Part shown: positions 45,504-57,600 of the stretch, piece by piece
Position numbering within the stretch: the first letter of the stretch is position 1
Layout: every line of letters starts with the position of its first letter
Assembly (NCBI RefSeq): GCF_003576645.1
Contig: NC_044916.1
Coordinates: 6,506,941 to 6,570,940 of the forward strand
DNA length: 64,000 nucleotides
Source of the DNA: Ipomoea triloba
Lineage: Eukaryota > Streptophyta > Magnoliopsida > Solanales > Convolvulaceae
Direction of reading: 5' to 3'
The notes under the pieces: model-generated
What the model was told of the DNA's origin: nothing
The model's database searches: none
Seen by the model: only the letters and a program-made list of their open reading frames with translations
Translations under genes and position numbers: made by a program

Positions 45504-46698
45504 TTAACAAATTGAGTTAATACCTAATATAGTCCTCGATTATAGAGGTTTTAATCAATTTAGTCCTAAGTGACTTTTTGTACTCTATTTATTTCTCGAC
45601 TTTAATGGTTTTACTCACTTTAGTCCTCTGTTAAGAATTCTGTTTGTTGGGTGTTAATAACAAGGTTAACATGTTAATTTCATTTCCATTTTGTTTTTTT
45701 ACCAAATTAATTATTAATTATATGTCCTAATTTATCTCTATCTTCTCCGTCTTTTGTCGCCGATACAATTCCCCCCTCCCCCCTCACTCTTCTCAGTCTT
45801 CCCGATACAACCCTCCCTTCTTCAAGCCCAAGAAACGCATAACAAACTCACCGGAAGCAAACACACGACAAAGCACTCCAACGATTGTTGAACCTATTAC
45901 CCATTGTTCGTACTGGGAGCAAACGCCGAACTGGAAGCAACACACCATGGGGGATTCAAGACGTAGAATTGGATACAAATGCACGCAAAAATATGGTACC
46001 CACAAAAAAATCTTGTTAGTAGTTTTTTTTTTTTAATGTGGATTTAACTCATTTCTTACTGTCTGTTAGATCAAATATTTTTAATGTGGATTTAACTCAT
46101 GGGGGATTCAAATTTGTTTAAATTATGAACTTCTGGATTATGATTAGGTTTGAAGTTCTAGCTTATGTTGCATGCGTGAGTATTGAAAATTTTGCTCTTT
46201 TTTCTCTATGTTAGTATTGATACTACAGGAACAGAATGCTAATTGATTGAGTTTGAATTCATTACTGTTAATCCTATTTGCTAATTGCTTTGTGTTTGGA
46301 TTCATTTGAAAATAACTAAAAATGCTTCTATTTGAATTCATTTGAAAAGTGATCAGAATTTCAATATGCCAAAGTTAACTAATTCCTCATTATTTGCTAA
46401 CTGCTTTTTCTTTTTTTCCTAAAGTATTATAATTTGCTTTGTCTTTAGTATGCAATTGTGTAAATATATATAGAACATATAATTAAAATTAATTTGATAA
46501 AAAAAAAATAAAATAAAAATGAAATTACCATGTTAACCTTGTTATTAACCCCCAACAAACAGAATTCTTAACAGATGACTAAAGTGGGTAAAATCATTAA
46601 AGTCAAGGACTAAATAGAGTACAAAAAGTCACTTAGGACTAAATTAAGTAAAACCACTATAGTCGAGGACTATATTAGGTATTAACTCTTAACAAATT
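45504..46698. mobile_element. Mutator-like element, about 180-bp TIRs, 10-bp TSD
   Basis: Body 45514-46688. The flanks are the identical 10-mer ttaacaaatt (45504-45513, 46689-46698). The first about 180 bases from gagttaatacctaatatag are mirrored at the right end with few mismatches. Long TIRs and a 9-11 bp duplication define Mutator-like elements. The interior (45700-46510) has no transposase ORF. 45720-45990 is pyrimidine- and GC-richer and might be captured gene sequence; its short frames show no domain. Confidence 0.88.
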
Positions 46699-46699
46699 T

Positions 46700-47535
46700 G
46701 TGTAACTCTGGCTTGTTTTTCTTTTTTTTTTTTTTTTTTTTCCTTTTTTATAGTTTTTTTTTCTTTTAGCAGTTTTCCTTTTTTATATCTTCGCGGGTTT
46801 TAGTGTTGTCTATTCTTTTGATCTTTTTGGATTTTCGAACGTTGCGTTTTGATATCTACAACTCTGGATTTAATCTTCGAGGTAGGCGTCCTAGTCCAAG
46901 GTCATCAATGGGAATCCTTGTGCTCATCAACACAAAATTTCTTGACGGACCATTTCTATTTTTAGAGCCTATAATCGATTAAGACCTTACCATGTATAGA
47001 GATTGATTTGCCAAAATTATGAGACTAATTTGTAAGGATATGATGGGAGTTAGCAATTAATGCCTTTATAACTTGTATAAAATCCATAGAGAAGGAGGGA
47101 AAAAGGGTTTGGCCTTTCTAAATTCTAAGAAACAATACAAAACACACAATTTAAGTCCTTTCCATTCTTCACACTACGATTTGAGCAATTCTTACACCAA
47201 CAAGCAACAGGTAGGTAGTGAAATAATCATTAAGTATTCATTAAGATTAGTATGAATAAATTAGTTAAGATTGAGACTACATTTTTACATTCCAAGATAC
47301 TTAAGACTTTTTGCTTACAATGAGAGGAAAGGATAGTATACATGTATAGATTACAAATGGAGTTGAGAGATATAGCACACCCATTTTTCTCCGGCCATAT
47401 TTACCTTGATGCCGCCATACATATATACCAAAGCCATGGCCCTCAACAAAGACGATGCTATCGCTAGATAGGAATAGGAGCACAGAAACACTTCTTCCTC
47501 CAATCTTTTCCCCGCTTCTTGGTTTTTCTATCCGT
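46700..47535. other. 3' flank of the Mpv17-like gene and intergenic
   Basis: Includes a long T-tract at about 46720-46742. 47300-47535 is probably 3' UTR of the minus-strand gene. No other exon was recognised. Confidence 0.4.
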
Positions 47536-50332
47536 TCACTTCTATAACAAATGCCAAACGAGGGTAGAACATCATAAGTATGAATCCGGGAAGGTTATAA
47601 TCCTCAAGTCATTGTGCATGCAAATTATACCATGTCTAGCGTGAATAGTTAGAACAACTAATAGTGAATCGAATATCGACCAACTAACATGAATGTTTAA
47701 CTAGTTGAGGCTAAAATCGAATATGTGCACTATTTCGATATTGTATATTAATTTTAATTTGCATACCTGAGATGGGCCTATAGAGGGAGGGTTGGAAGTT
47801 GCTTCCACTGATTCCTCAGATATTCTAGCTTCTGACTTCTCATTCGAGTAACTAGAACAGACGATCACAAATAAAGTTAGCGGGGAACATAGTAAAATGC
47901 AACGGTTCAGTGTATAGAAATGTTTGATCTAATAAAATATTTAGTGTCCTTACGTTGAGAGTATTGTAACCCATATGAGTTCTACGCAGTCGACCCAAAG
48001 CAGTCTCTGCTCAACGGGGATCACGCCATAGGTAATTAGATGAGCAAATGGCCAAAGTTTCCAGCCTGCCTGTAAAACAGCAACAAAAGTAAAACAGAAA
48101 TTATAACAAGTCAGAATATCCCAATTAACTTATTCGAGACTGCAAATTCCCAGATGAAATCATTGCTTGAAAAACAAGAATCAGAATACTGTTCTTTGCA
48201 TGAAGGCTGAAGCCAAATTCATCAATATAAAAACAAGACAATTTTATATATTGAAGCAGGCTATAGATAGAATTATGACATTCAAACTCCAACACAGCTT
48301 TACACGGAAACAAGGCTAAAGAACTACTCAATCAAGTATTCAAGACTCAAACTTTGCATAAGGAATAAGCATCCTCATCAAATGGTTCAACTTAATCAGA
48401 AAAATTGTGTTTGTTAAAACATATGCTCTCTGAAGTTTGCCCTTGGCTTGAAGATGTAAAATATAAAGAAGTATATGGGCAATATGGCCTTTCTTACCGT
48501 CAGCATGGGCCAAAATGTTGCCTTTAGTTCACTGAAGATACTGGTAGGGGATTCAAGACGTAAAAACCCAAGAACTGTGAAGTAAATGCTGTTCCAAATC
48601 GCTGACCAAACAGTTTGATCAAAGGCAACTTTGGCAGGTACCACCCACCAATCATCAAAAGGAAAGAGTGCCTGTAATGAGAGTATTACCATACGATTCA
48701 GTCAGATTCAAAGAATGTATCAAGGGGAGAAATCTAAAAGATATAGATCCATAACAAATACCTCACAGAAGTGATAGTAATAGTGAGATAAGGATCCATG
48801 TAGCGTAAATCCAGTTAGACCTGATCTAAACATGCGAGCACGATCAAATTCAAAAAGTGGTTTCCCTTCATAGCACTGCAGTTAAAAAAGTAAGCGTATT
48901 AAATATAATGGTCATTAGCAATCACAATTTGTAGTGCTAAGAGGTGTATTAAATGCCACTGACCTGAGCTATCCAATCCCCTAGAGAATAAACCACTCCA
49001 CTGATCACCATCTTCGCCAAAACGGGGTTTTCTTTAAGGGCTTCCTCATATGCACTCCAGTTGTGCTGAGGTGCATATCTCAATATCTCAAAGAGGGTCC
49101 ATCCCTAACAAAGGATAGGGGAAAAATGAATTATCTTTGGCATATGCTAAAATAAGATCAAAGAACTGCATATGCATAAAGGGAGCTAGCACAGGTAGCT
49201 CAGTTGATTATTCGGTGGCAAATTGTGAGCAAGACACAGGATCAAGCCTTGGGTGGGCATCAGGCACAGGTCCTCCCACCTAATGGGAGGCTGAGCCACC
49301 GTGATTTACCACCTCCACAAATCGGGCCGGTGTGTTGGGCCCATGGCAAAGAATTTCGCCTTTTTGTGGGCAAGAAATTAATCCAGGGAAATGGAAAGGA
49401 ACTTTGAATGCAAATATAAATGTATCAGCAAGCACTCAAAGATATCACAATCGGCTGAAAAGTGCTAATTACACAACACAAAGCACAGATTTAGGCACCT
49501 TTCTCCTAATTTTGTTGTATTTCCAATGTTTAATCATATCCATTTTGACGCCATTGCAGTCATGAATTTGAAGCAGAATAGCAGATATAACCCTAATCAA
49601 CATCTGGCCTATAATGTTTTTATTTTAGTATTAGTAAAAGTGAACGATCTCAAAGTGTTCTTCTCTTCAGCAACAAAGAAAACACTCCGAATTTGAATAC
49701 TTCCAAACCATAAAATATCAAATCTCCAAATATTCAAATCTTTAATTGCCAATTTCGCATAAACACATAAGTCTTCAAGATTTTTGTTAAAAAAAATTAA
49801 ATTAAATACTCCGTAACAGTAAATCAGGCGGACTTACATGCCAGTAGTTATGGTCTATGGTGAGAAGCTTAGTGATAGCGAAAGTCCCGGAGGCCAAAAC
49901 AATGGTAGCGTTGATAGCTCTATCAACAACCTTCTCCATACCCAACTCTTCTCCCGCGCCGCCGCTCGAAGAAGCCGCCGACGACGACGAGCCAAACCCG
50001 GTGGGCCCTTCGAACGACAGCCGCCCTTCATTCCCAAACCCACCCACCACCACCTGATTCACGATACTGTCAATATCGCCGCCGCCCTCCGCCTCTCTCT
50101 CCGTGGCGTCGACGACGCCGTCTTGCTGGTCCGTGCTGTCGCCGCTCTGCACCGGAATCACGTCCAGCTCCTTCGCCGCCGCCAATTGCTCCCTTCCCGC
50201 CTTGGAAACCGGCCTGAGAAATAGCTGGAGCTTGGCCGGCTTGAAGGGGGATGGGGAACCGGCCTTTGGATTGGGTTTCGATAGCGAACGGAGGGCTTGA
50301 GGCGTGGCCAGGCCGTTAATGGTAGTAGCCAT
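47536..50332 (-). CDS. Mpv17/PMP22-family membrane protein, plastid type
   Basis: Seven exons on the minus strand: 49838-50332, 48964-49104, 48762-48875, 48498-48671, 47954-48069, 47767-47851 and 47536-47541, all GT-AG and in phase, 376 residues. The Mpv17 domain (about 155-350) has DHNYWHGWTLFE, GDWIAQC, GLTGFTLHGS, HYYYHFCEALFP, VPAKVAFDQTVWS, and the signature WPFAHLITYGVIPVEQR (314-330) with WVDCVELIWV. The first 60 residues are rich in Ser, Lys, Pro and Ala and low in acids, like a plastid transit peptide. An acidic linker follows. Family members are small multispanning organelle membrane proteins; the molecular role is unsettled. It resembles Arabidopsis At1g52870 in length and layout. 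The last exon adds only Lys and the stop and is the weakest part. Without it the frame would run about 17 codons into the intron. Confidence 0.92.
49191..49374 (+). mobile_element. SINE inside intron 1 of the Mpv17-like gene
   Basis: Box-A-like CAGGTAGCTCAGTTGATTA at the start. The body is collinear with 13641-13878. It lies antisense to the gene in the 733-bp first intron. Confidence 0.68.
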
Positions 50333-50425
50333 TTGTGGAGGAAACGGAGAGATTGGTGATCAGTGATCACGATTCAACTGAGTTTCTTCTCCGAGTCGAG
50401 CCGCCATGTCAGAGACTCGCTCGAG

Positions 50426-50432
50426 TTTTATA
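50426..50432 (-). promoter_or_regulatory. Candidate TATA box of the Mpv17-like gene
   Basis: TATAAAA on the minus strand, about 95 bp upstream of the ATG, giving a leader of about 65 nt with no upstream ATG. Confidence 0.5.
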
Positions 50433-50434
50433 TG

Positions 50435-50860
50435 GGAGACTGTGCATCTGATCAAGTGTTTCGCGGATTACGATCTTCGTATGCACCTTTTGACGTGGCT
50501 GAATATGTTAATGTTGATCGGTGATAGATCACAAAACGTTGACTTTTGGTGAGACTATCTTTACTCTTTTCTTGTTACTTCATGATTGGCGCAGGAAGCT
50601 ATAGTGCGTTAGTGAATAGGGAGAAAACTGGAAGAGTGTAGATCTCAAATCTGTCCGGTCCACCTAAATTAATTGAGGCCAGAATTTCTTTTAGATAAAA
50701 ATCACAATAACGATTATTGTATTCACACAAAATATAATATATAATACACAAATTCAGTCAATTGCGACACTTTTGTTTGATGGGTCTAGCTACTTAGTTG
50801 TAGTAGCTACTCCCTCACATCCCCCCTCCAAACACCCAAAATTTCAATCATTATATGAGC
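50435..50860. other. Intergenic / upstream of the Mpv17-like gene
   Basis: No coding exon or element was recognised. Confidence 0.4.
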
Positions 50861-50864
50861 CTGG

Positions 50865-51240
50865 TGCATATGTATGTGTTTTATATAATGAGTTTTTGTG
50901 TCTTATGTTACGAGTTTTTGTTCTTGTATTATAAAATTTTATACCTTAAAAGTATAAATTTTATACCCGAAACAAATTAGTAATTGTGTGTTATGTTATG
51001 AATTTATGTGTCTTGTATTTGTGAAATTGTGTGCCTATACACACAAATTATGTACTTAAATCAGAATTGAAATATAACTAAATAAGTAAATATATAACAT
51101 GTGTATGTATTTTATGTTGTGATTTTTGTGTCTTTGTGTTATGAAATTATATACCTTACGAGTATGAATTTTGTACTTCGTCTTTTCAATCCAAGATTTA
51201 TATTACTATATGGACTCTGGCGTATGATATAAATTGCCCA
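50865..51240 (+). repeat. Dispersed repeat R1
   Basis: Same ordered words as 40055-40450 ('gtgtcttatgtta', 'ataccttaaaagtata', 'cgaaacaaattagtaattg', 'aaatatataacatgtgtat'). Confidence 0.55.
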
Positions 51241-51974
51241 ATAATTTTATGATGTTAAGAGTTTTGAACATTTAATATTTAATAGGTTTTATTATTTTAA
51301 GAAAAGTTAATTTCATATTTAGTCATTTTATTATCTCTCATTTTTTAATTTTAGTCATTGACTTTAAAGTTATCAAATTTAGTCTTTGAGTATTGAATCA
51401 TTTTTAATTTTAATCCTGTAATCTTTTTCATGTGTGAATTGTTTAGGATAAGAAAATCAAGACTTTGTTTTTCCTGTGCGAGAAGCAATTAATGCAATGG
51501 TAATTTCAATTTTTCTCTTTAGTACTATCGACTCTATTACAAAATAGTATCTGTATCGAAATTCGATCTTGTTATCTTCTCTTAAAGAAAGTCACAAAGG
51601 TACAACTGAGTATAAAATACTTGGCATGTCAATATCAATCTATTTTTGAAATCTTTAAGTATAATGGAATGTAAGCCACAAATGCAGAACAAATAAATGT
51701 TAGCAGCTGACTATTGAAGCTTCAGAGTTCAGAATTCAGACCATGCTCCACTTGTAATTTGGCATCTTCTTTCTTTACTCCTATTATGGACACAATAGGT
51801 TTTTTTGTTGGCTTTCAGTTCTCATCTTACATGTATCTTAGGTTTTATTATATATTTTTATTTTATTAGTAAATTACTCGGCCGATATACGAATACTTTT
51901 TTTTTTAATTATATATTTAGATAATAAAATTAAAGATGAAATTATAAACAATTTTAATATTTAAAAGTGCACAT
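51241..51974. other. Intergenic with MITE-terminus-like text
   Basis: 51310-51430 repeats 'tttagtcattgactttaaag'-type phrases. No gene was recognised. Confidence 0.4.
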
Positions 51975-52269
51975 TTAGATTGCGTTTAGTTCATAGATTT
52001 ACACTTTAAGAATGAGAATCAAAATCATAATTTGTATTTGGTTGACAACTTTTTAAAACACAACTACGGGTTTTGATTTTATATTTTTTTTATTTTTAAA
52101 CATCTATTCCATTATATGGTTACACACAACCAAATATTAATATTGATAATCACTCTATCCACCAAACCGTCAAACATACAAAATACTTTTACCAAAATTT
52201 ATTATCATTATCAAGTATTTGATTCTCATTATGATTCCGATTAACTTGTGCAAACCAAACACAACCTTA
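51975..52269. mobile_element. Harbinger/Tourist-like MITE with TTA TSD
   Basis: Body 51978-52266, flanked by TTA at 51975-51977 and 52267-52269. Ends gattgcgtttagtt and (reversed) ggttgtgtttggtt pair imperfectly. The right half aligns with the copy at 32413-32720. 289 bp, noncoding. Confidence 0.78.
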
Positions 52270-52584
52270 CTTGAATACAATGCGACCCATATTCCACAAT
52301 ATATTTTGCCTTCCCGACCCGTTATGGCCGTAGCTAGTAATTCCAGATGAATAAAGACGTTTGGTGGTCCAATTAAATAACATTTTATTATTATTATTAT
52401 TATTATGGACAACGAAGCTATGGCACATTTTGGAATATCTAGAATGTAGATGATCAAACATGGTGTGAATGCTTGGCTGCTTTGCTAGCCACGCAAATAT
52501 TCCTTCATTCCTTCTCCACTCCTTGTTTTTTATATGGTATTTATTGCTTGAGGTAAAATATAATTTTCGATTTTTATGAGGCTG

Positions 52585-52618
<34 letters not shown>

Positions 52619-52779
52619 TTCTTTTTGAAATTAAACTTACATTATATTACCAATTCGTCAACATAATTTGACTTGATTAAAGACAAAATTTTAAATAAAA
52701 CCATGTGAATACCAAATTATAGGTTCACATATCTTTCAAAGTTTACTCTTTCAAGTGCCACATCCTTTATAGGTCCTCA

Positions 52780-52836
<57 letters not shown>

Positions 52837-53100
52837 GAACAATTAATTTATTAACTAAACAAAGAATACAAAAATAAGGACGACATACTCACATACCCTT
52901 AGCCTTGTAAAACCAAGATAATACATACCCAAGAAAAACTTGCTCTCGTATATAGCACTTGTGTTTGACACTAATTACCTTGCTAATCTTTTCATTCCAT
53001 CTATACCACTTGAATTTTTATTAATTCTTTTGTTTCAATATTTCCTTATACTCCTTGCTTAATCAAAACTTGTAGAATAATCCATAACTTCCAAACGCAA
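52270..53100. other. AT-rich intergenic with (TA)n arrays
   Basis: (ATT)n at about 52388-52406, (TA)n at about 52594-52618, and (TA)n at 52782-52833. No gene was recognised. Confidence 0.6.
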
Positions 53101-53725
53101 ACCCTACTGAAGTTCTCTCCTCTTTTGTTTCCTTTACGGGCGCCGCCTCCGTGAAACAAGCGGATCGGAGGCGGCGTCCAATCATCTTCCCTACTGCTAT
53201 CTCCACTTCATGCAGCGTCGTCCATCTTTATTGTCTTTTCTGCATTCACTGTTTATCCTCCATCTCCACCGCTACCGGTCATTACTTTCTTATTTTCGCA
53301 CTGTTGTTTCCCTTTGCTTTATTTTATTGGTTTAATTTTGTTTGCAATTTTTGTGTTTTTCCTCTCGTTGTTTTGACGAGTTTCTTCCTCTCGTTTACTT
53401 GGCGAGTTCTTTTTTCATAATGCGTGAAATGATAAAACTAGTCCTAGCGTACGTGAATCTCATCCTGGGTGACAAACATGACAATGAGAAAGAAACTCCT
53501 ATGAACTATGATATGCAGTTCAGCCGAATGGAGATATTGTCAATGGATAGAAGAATGGTGATGGAGATATTGTAAATGGATAGAAGAATGGAAATAGATA
53601 CTCAGGTGGTGTGCAAGACTATTCAACCAGTGTCAGTCTTGGGTAAGTTTGACCAAATCATTAAAGAAGCTTTAAGTTCGTTCAAAGAATTCATCTTCAA
53701 ATTTGTGAAACAGTCTGCGAATTAA
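53101..53725 (+). other. Unidentified transcript-like or element-derived stretch
   Basis: Less AT-rich than its surroundings. A perfect 10-bp hairpin stem (gccgcctccg 53142-53151, cggaggcggc 53166-53175) lies near the left. ORFs 53151-53420 (hydrophobic) and 53342-53575, continuing after a stop to about 53724, show no family motif. 'ggagatattgt' plus 'aatggatagaagaatgg' is duplicated at 53528 and 53562. It could be a retroelement leader or a decayed gene. Confidence 0.3.
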
Positions 53726-54599
53726 GTTTTCTATGCTAGGGAAGTTGTTTCTATATCTGACTGTAAGGAATGTTTGACCATTCCATCGATCTTTATTGTA
53801 AACGTTTCAGCCTATGATTAATGAATTAGGTTCTTTATTTAAAAAAAAAAACCCATAACTTCCAAAAAGTGTGACTTTTTCTTTCTATACTCAAATTGGC
53901 GTGACTTTCCTTTGTCTTCCAAAATTGTGACTTTTTCTAAAAGTGTGGTATCTTATTCATTTGTATGATTTTCTCTTTGGCAAAAATTACATGAATTCTT
54001 TCTTTAAATTAGAGAGAGGCGTGATTTCTTCTCATAAATAAAAAATGTATTCTCATAATTTGTATTTCTTTCCAGGACTAAAAATCTTCAAAATAATTTC
54101 TTCTAAAAATTAATTTGAGATCATAGGCTTCAAATTATTTTTTTGGCTCTTTTTCATGTACCAATTTCTTCTTCTTGAAAAAAAATAATTTTTTGAGGAA
54201 ACTCATATAAAAATAAAATAAATAGGGAACTAAATTTTTTTATGGTATATTAAACATTGCCTCATCAAAATCTAATCAATTTATTCCCAAAAATATATGA
54301 AGTTAATGGGTTAGTATTTTGTGTAAAAATGAGAATAGCAAAATGTTTTGGGCTTAAAGGGTAAACTGAATAAAAATCCCTAAAACTAGTGGGGCCAAAC
54401 TGTAAGTATCAAAACTTGGATCAAACAATATGCAACTACCCTCATTGACGGACAGCCAGCAGGCTTCCCGTAAGTCGGTAAATCTTAAACATCGGCGGCG
54501 ATATTTCACTTTTCACAGTGCGCTTAAACCACTGCTTAGTAATTATTGGTATCAGGAACGATCAGATCTCAGTTCAAATTGAAATACTCGCATCAACAC
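53726..54599. other. Upstream region of the TRS130 gene
   Basis: AT-rich to about 54420, then less AT-rich across the likely promoter and leader. No convincing TATA box was chosen. Confidence 0.4.
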
Positions 54600-54620
54600 A
54601 TGGTCTCCGCGGATCGATAA
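54600..54620 (+). promoter_or_regulatory. Upstream ORF abutting the TRS130 start
   Basis: ATG at 54600, six codons (MVSADR), TAA at 54618-54620, with the main ATG at 54621-54623. It is in frame and has no gap. The in-frame stop also supports 54621 as the true start. Relevant only if transcription begins upstream of 54600. Confidence 0.5.
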
Positions 54621-57600
54621 ATGGCGAATTTTTTGGCTCAGTTTCAGAGCATCAAACACACTTTCGATCGCATCGTCATTGCCGGTAATATACGAATTTA
54701 ACGGCTAGGACTTCAGCTTTCTCACTCGTTTCCGTAAAACCTACCTGGTTTTGATTGAACTTCGTTGTTGTTTTTGCTGTTTTTATTTGCTTTTCTATAA
54801 TTCCGAATTTAAATGCTAGTGCTGCAATTTGTTCCGTTAGTGTTAAATGCAATTGGACTAAGTCAGCATTTTGATCTCGATGTCGTAGCTATGAATGGCT
54901 TCATTTCGGGTATTTTGTTTGCCAATTGAAAGCTTGATACCAGATGCTTTAGATGCTAGAAGCGGAGCAATCAGCAGTGGAAAAGAAGAAGTGAAAATTG
55001 TTTGATTTTTGGTGTGCTCTATTTTCCATATATGATGTTTTTATGATGATGGTTTATGCTAACCTTCTTCTTTTCAATAATGCTTGTCTTGAATGCCCTA
55101 ATGCTCAATGTCTTGCATGAATTTGTAAAACCTTACTTTATTCTATGGGGTATTACTTTGAGAGGAGGTACGTCTACTAGCTTATATGTCTGCCCTTTCT
55201 TTGTCCGTGCTGATAAATTCAGACCAAGAAGAATAAGTAGATCAGGCAATGTAAGTTGGAGTATCTGAAGCAAATGTAATGGTTACATCACAATGGGGCT
55301 TGTGATGTGCACTTTGAGTAGATAATTTGCATTTCTAATAAAAGTTTGATTGCTCCTATAATCACTTTGCAGTTGAAGATGTGAGCGATTTGTGGCCCCT
55401 TGTGAGAAAGGAGTTCGAAGTACGTGTACCATTCAAAAGAGCCTTACTAAATAACAAGACACGTAATGCTGTTCTGGTAGATGAATTCCAAGCCGAGTAT
55501 GTATTGACAACAGATTCAAGACTCCGCAGTCGGTTCCCACAAGAACAATCATTGTTTTGGTTCCGAGAGCCATATGCTACACTGGTCCTAGTCAGTTGCG
55601 AGGTGCAGTTGAATCTTGAATCTGGGCATATTTTTACATTCTGTTTCTTCTAGACATGCACATTCCGATTTTACATTCTCTCTATGTGTTTTATATGTTT
55701 GTGGAATAAATTGGGTAGTGTAACATTTTCCATGGAAATCTGTTGGAGATGGATTTAGATATCCTTGAATTTACTTCTTCCTCCTATCTGATGGCACATT
55801 GCCAGCCATGTTTGCCTACTCCCCAAATGTCATTTCTCTTGCAACAAAGTTTACTCCCCCCGTCCCCTGCTCCCCCTTTTAGTTTTTGATTTAAGGAGGT
55901 GATTATGAAAAAGTTGGACCACAATATGATAACAAAGAAGTGGACACAGTTTCAATTTAGAGCTTAGGAGAACTTAGGGTGATGTGCTGTTTACAAGTCT
56001 CTTCTATTGCTTGATTTCTTTTAGATGGTTGATAAGCATTTTGTTGTTTTTCATTTTTCTTCTTCTAGGATCTTGATGAATTTAAGACAATACTCAAACC
56101 AAGGTTGAAGTTAATAGTTCAAAATGATGAACGGGAATGGTTTATTGTGTTTGTGTCTAAAGCACCAGCTCACAATGACCAGGCCACCAAGATGGCCAAA
56201 AAAGTTTATGCCAAACTTGAGGTTGATTTTAGCTCAAAGAAAAGAGAAAGGTAAACCTCCCCTTGATGAGTATTATTCTGCGTTTTATCTTTTAGAAAGT
56301 AAATGTAATTGTTAACGGTAAATATAAATTAATAAATGTGTATCTTCTTTAATGGCTTAAACTTTTAGTTGAGGCGTAATATATACTTCAATATGGTATC
56401 ATAGTATGCAAAAGGGCGTAGGTCCGAATCTTTCATGCTACCTATCATTAAAATATTTTAACATATTTGAACTGTCCAAAAAAAAAAAATAAAAAAAAAT
56501 AGAAGACATAATCCTGCCACATGAGGGGGTGTGTTGAAGATAAGTATATAAAATAATCTGTATCCTCATTAGATGCATAAGAGTTTTGTTGAGCTAAAAC
56601 ACACATTTCAATAATAACAACTCCTTTCTTGTAAGGAGCATACTTAATTATTCAGATTTTTCTTCTGCATTCTCTCTCCCTCTCTCCTTTTTCTAGTGGG
56701 GATTCAATGATTGGCCATTTGTTCAGAAGATGCATCTCTAGCAAATTCACTATCTCCACATACAAATACTTTATCAAATTCAGTATGTAACATGATTGTA
56801 AAGAGGCCTTATTATACGAGTATTGAATTAGTTTTCTGCTACCCCAGGTGCAGGCATTACTTCTGTTTTATATCAACATATTATCTGAAACACTTATACC
56901 TGCCTTTGGATATTCTATGGCTTTTACGGTCAAAGAAACCAATAATGTTGATAATAGGCCTGGTTCAAGACTGACATTAGAGCTGAAATAATAGCCTTAG
57001 GATGAAATGTTGGTATTCCCATCTCTGGTAGTTCTTTCTGAAACAGTTGAAGCAATAATATTATTAGTTCCAAAGTTTTTGTCCTAACTTTCTTAACATA
57101 TAATTTCTTTAGATGCTGCAAACTGGATTTGCATGGAACAGACCCAAATTTCTGGGAAGATTTGGAATCCAAAATCATGGAGTGTATTAGAAATACACTT
57201 GATAAGCGCATTCAGTTTTATGAGGAGGAGATTAGGAAGCTCAGTGAACAGCGCTTCATGCCAGTTTGGAATTTCTGTAACTTCTTTATTCTAAAGGTAA
57301 AAGTTGTCATTAGACTCATTACAAATATTAACGGTGTCCTTACTCTGAATTTTTCCCCAAATTGTAGCACCCTATGGATGAAATCATCTTAGTATGCCTG
57401 GTTTTATCATACTAACTTATTTTGAACCATATAAACCTCTTCTTTAGTCCAAATTCTATGTAAGGTTTCAGCATCCTATGCATGAAAACACCATAGTCTG
57501 CCTGGTTTTATTGTAACTAAGTAACTAACATATTCTGAATCATATAGACACTCATGTGTCTTATCTAAATTTCAATACATAACCATTTCAATGTGCATGA

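Noticed and set aside
45949..45966. 16-base identity (ggggattcaagacgta) between the Mutator-like element and Mpv17 exon 4 (about 48548-48563)
   Set aside because: Considered as a sign of gene capture. One 16-mer match is near chance expectation in a 64-kb window and flanks do not align.
49191..49374. Possible tRNA gene from the GGTAGCTCAGTTG start
   Set aside because: No cloverleaf or proper box B at tRNA spacing. The same body recurs at 13641-13878, so it is a SINE.
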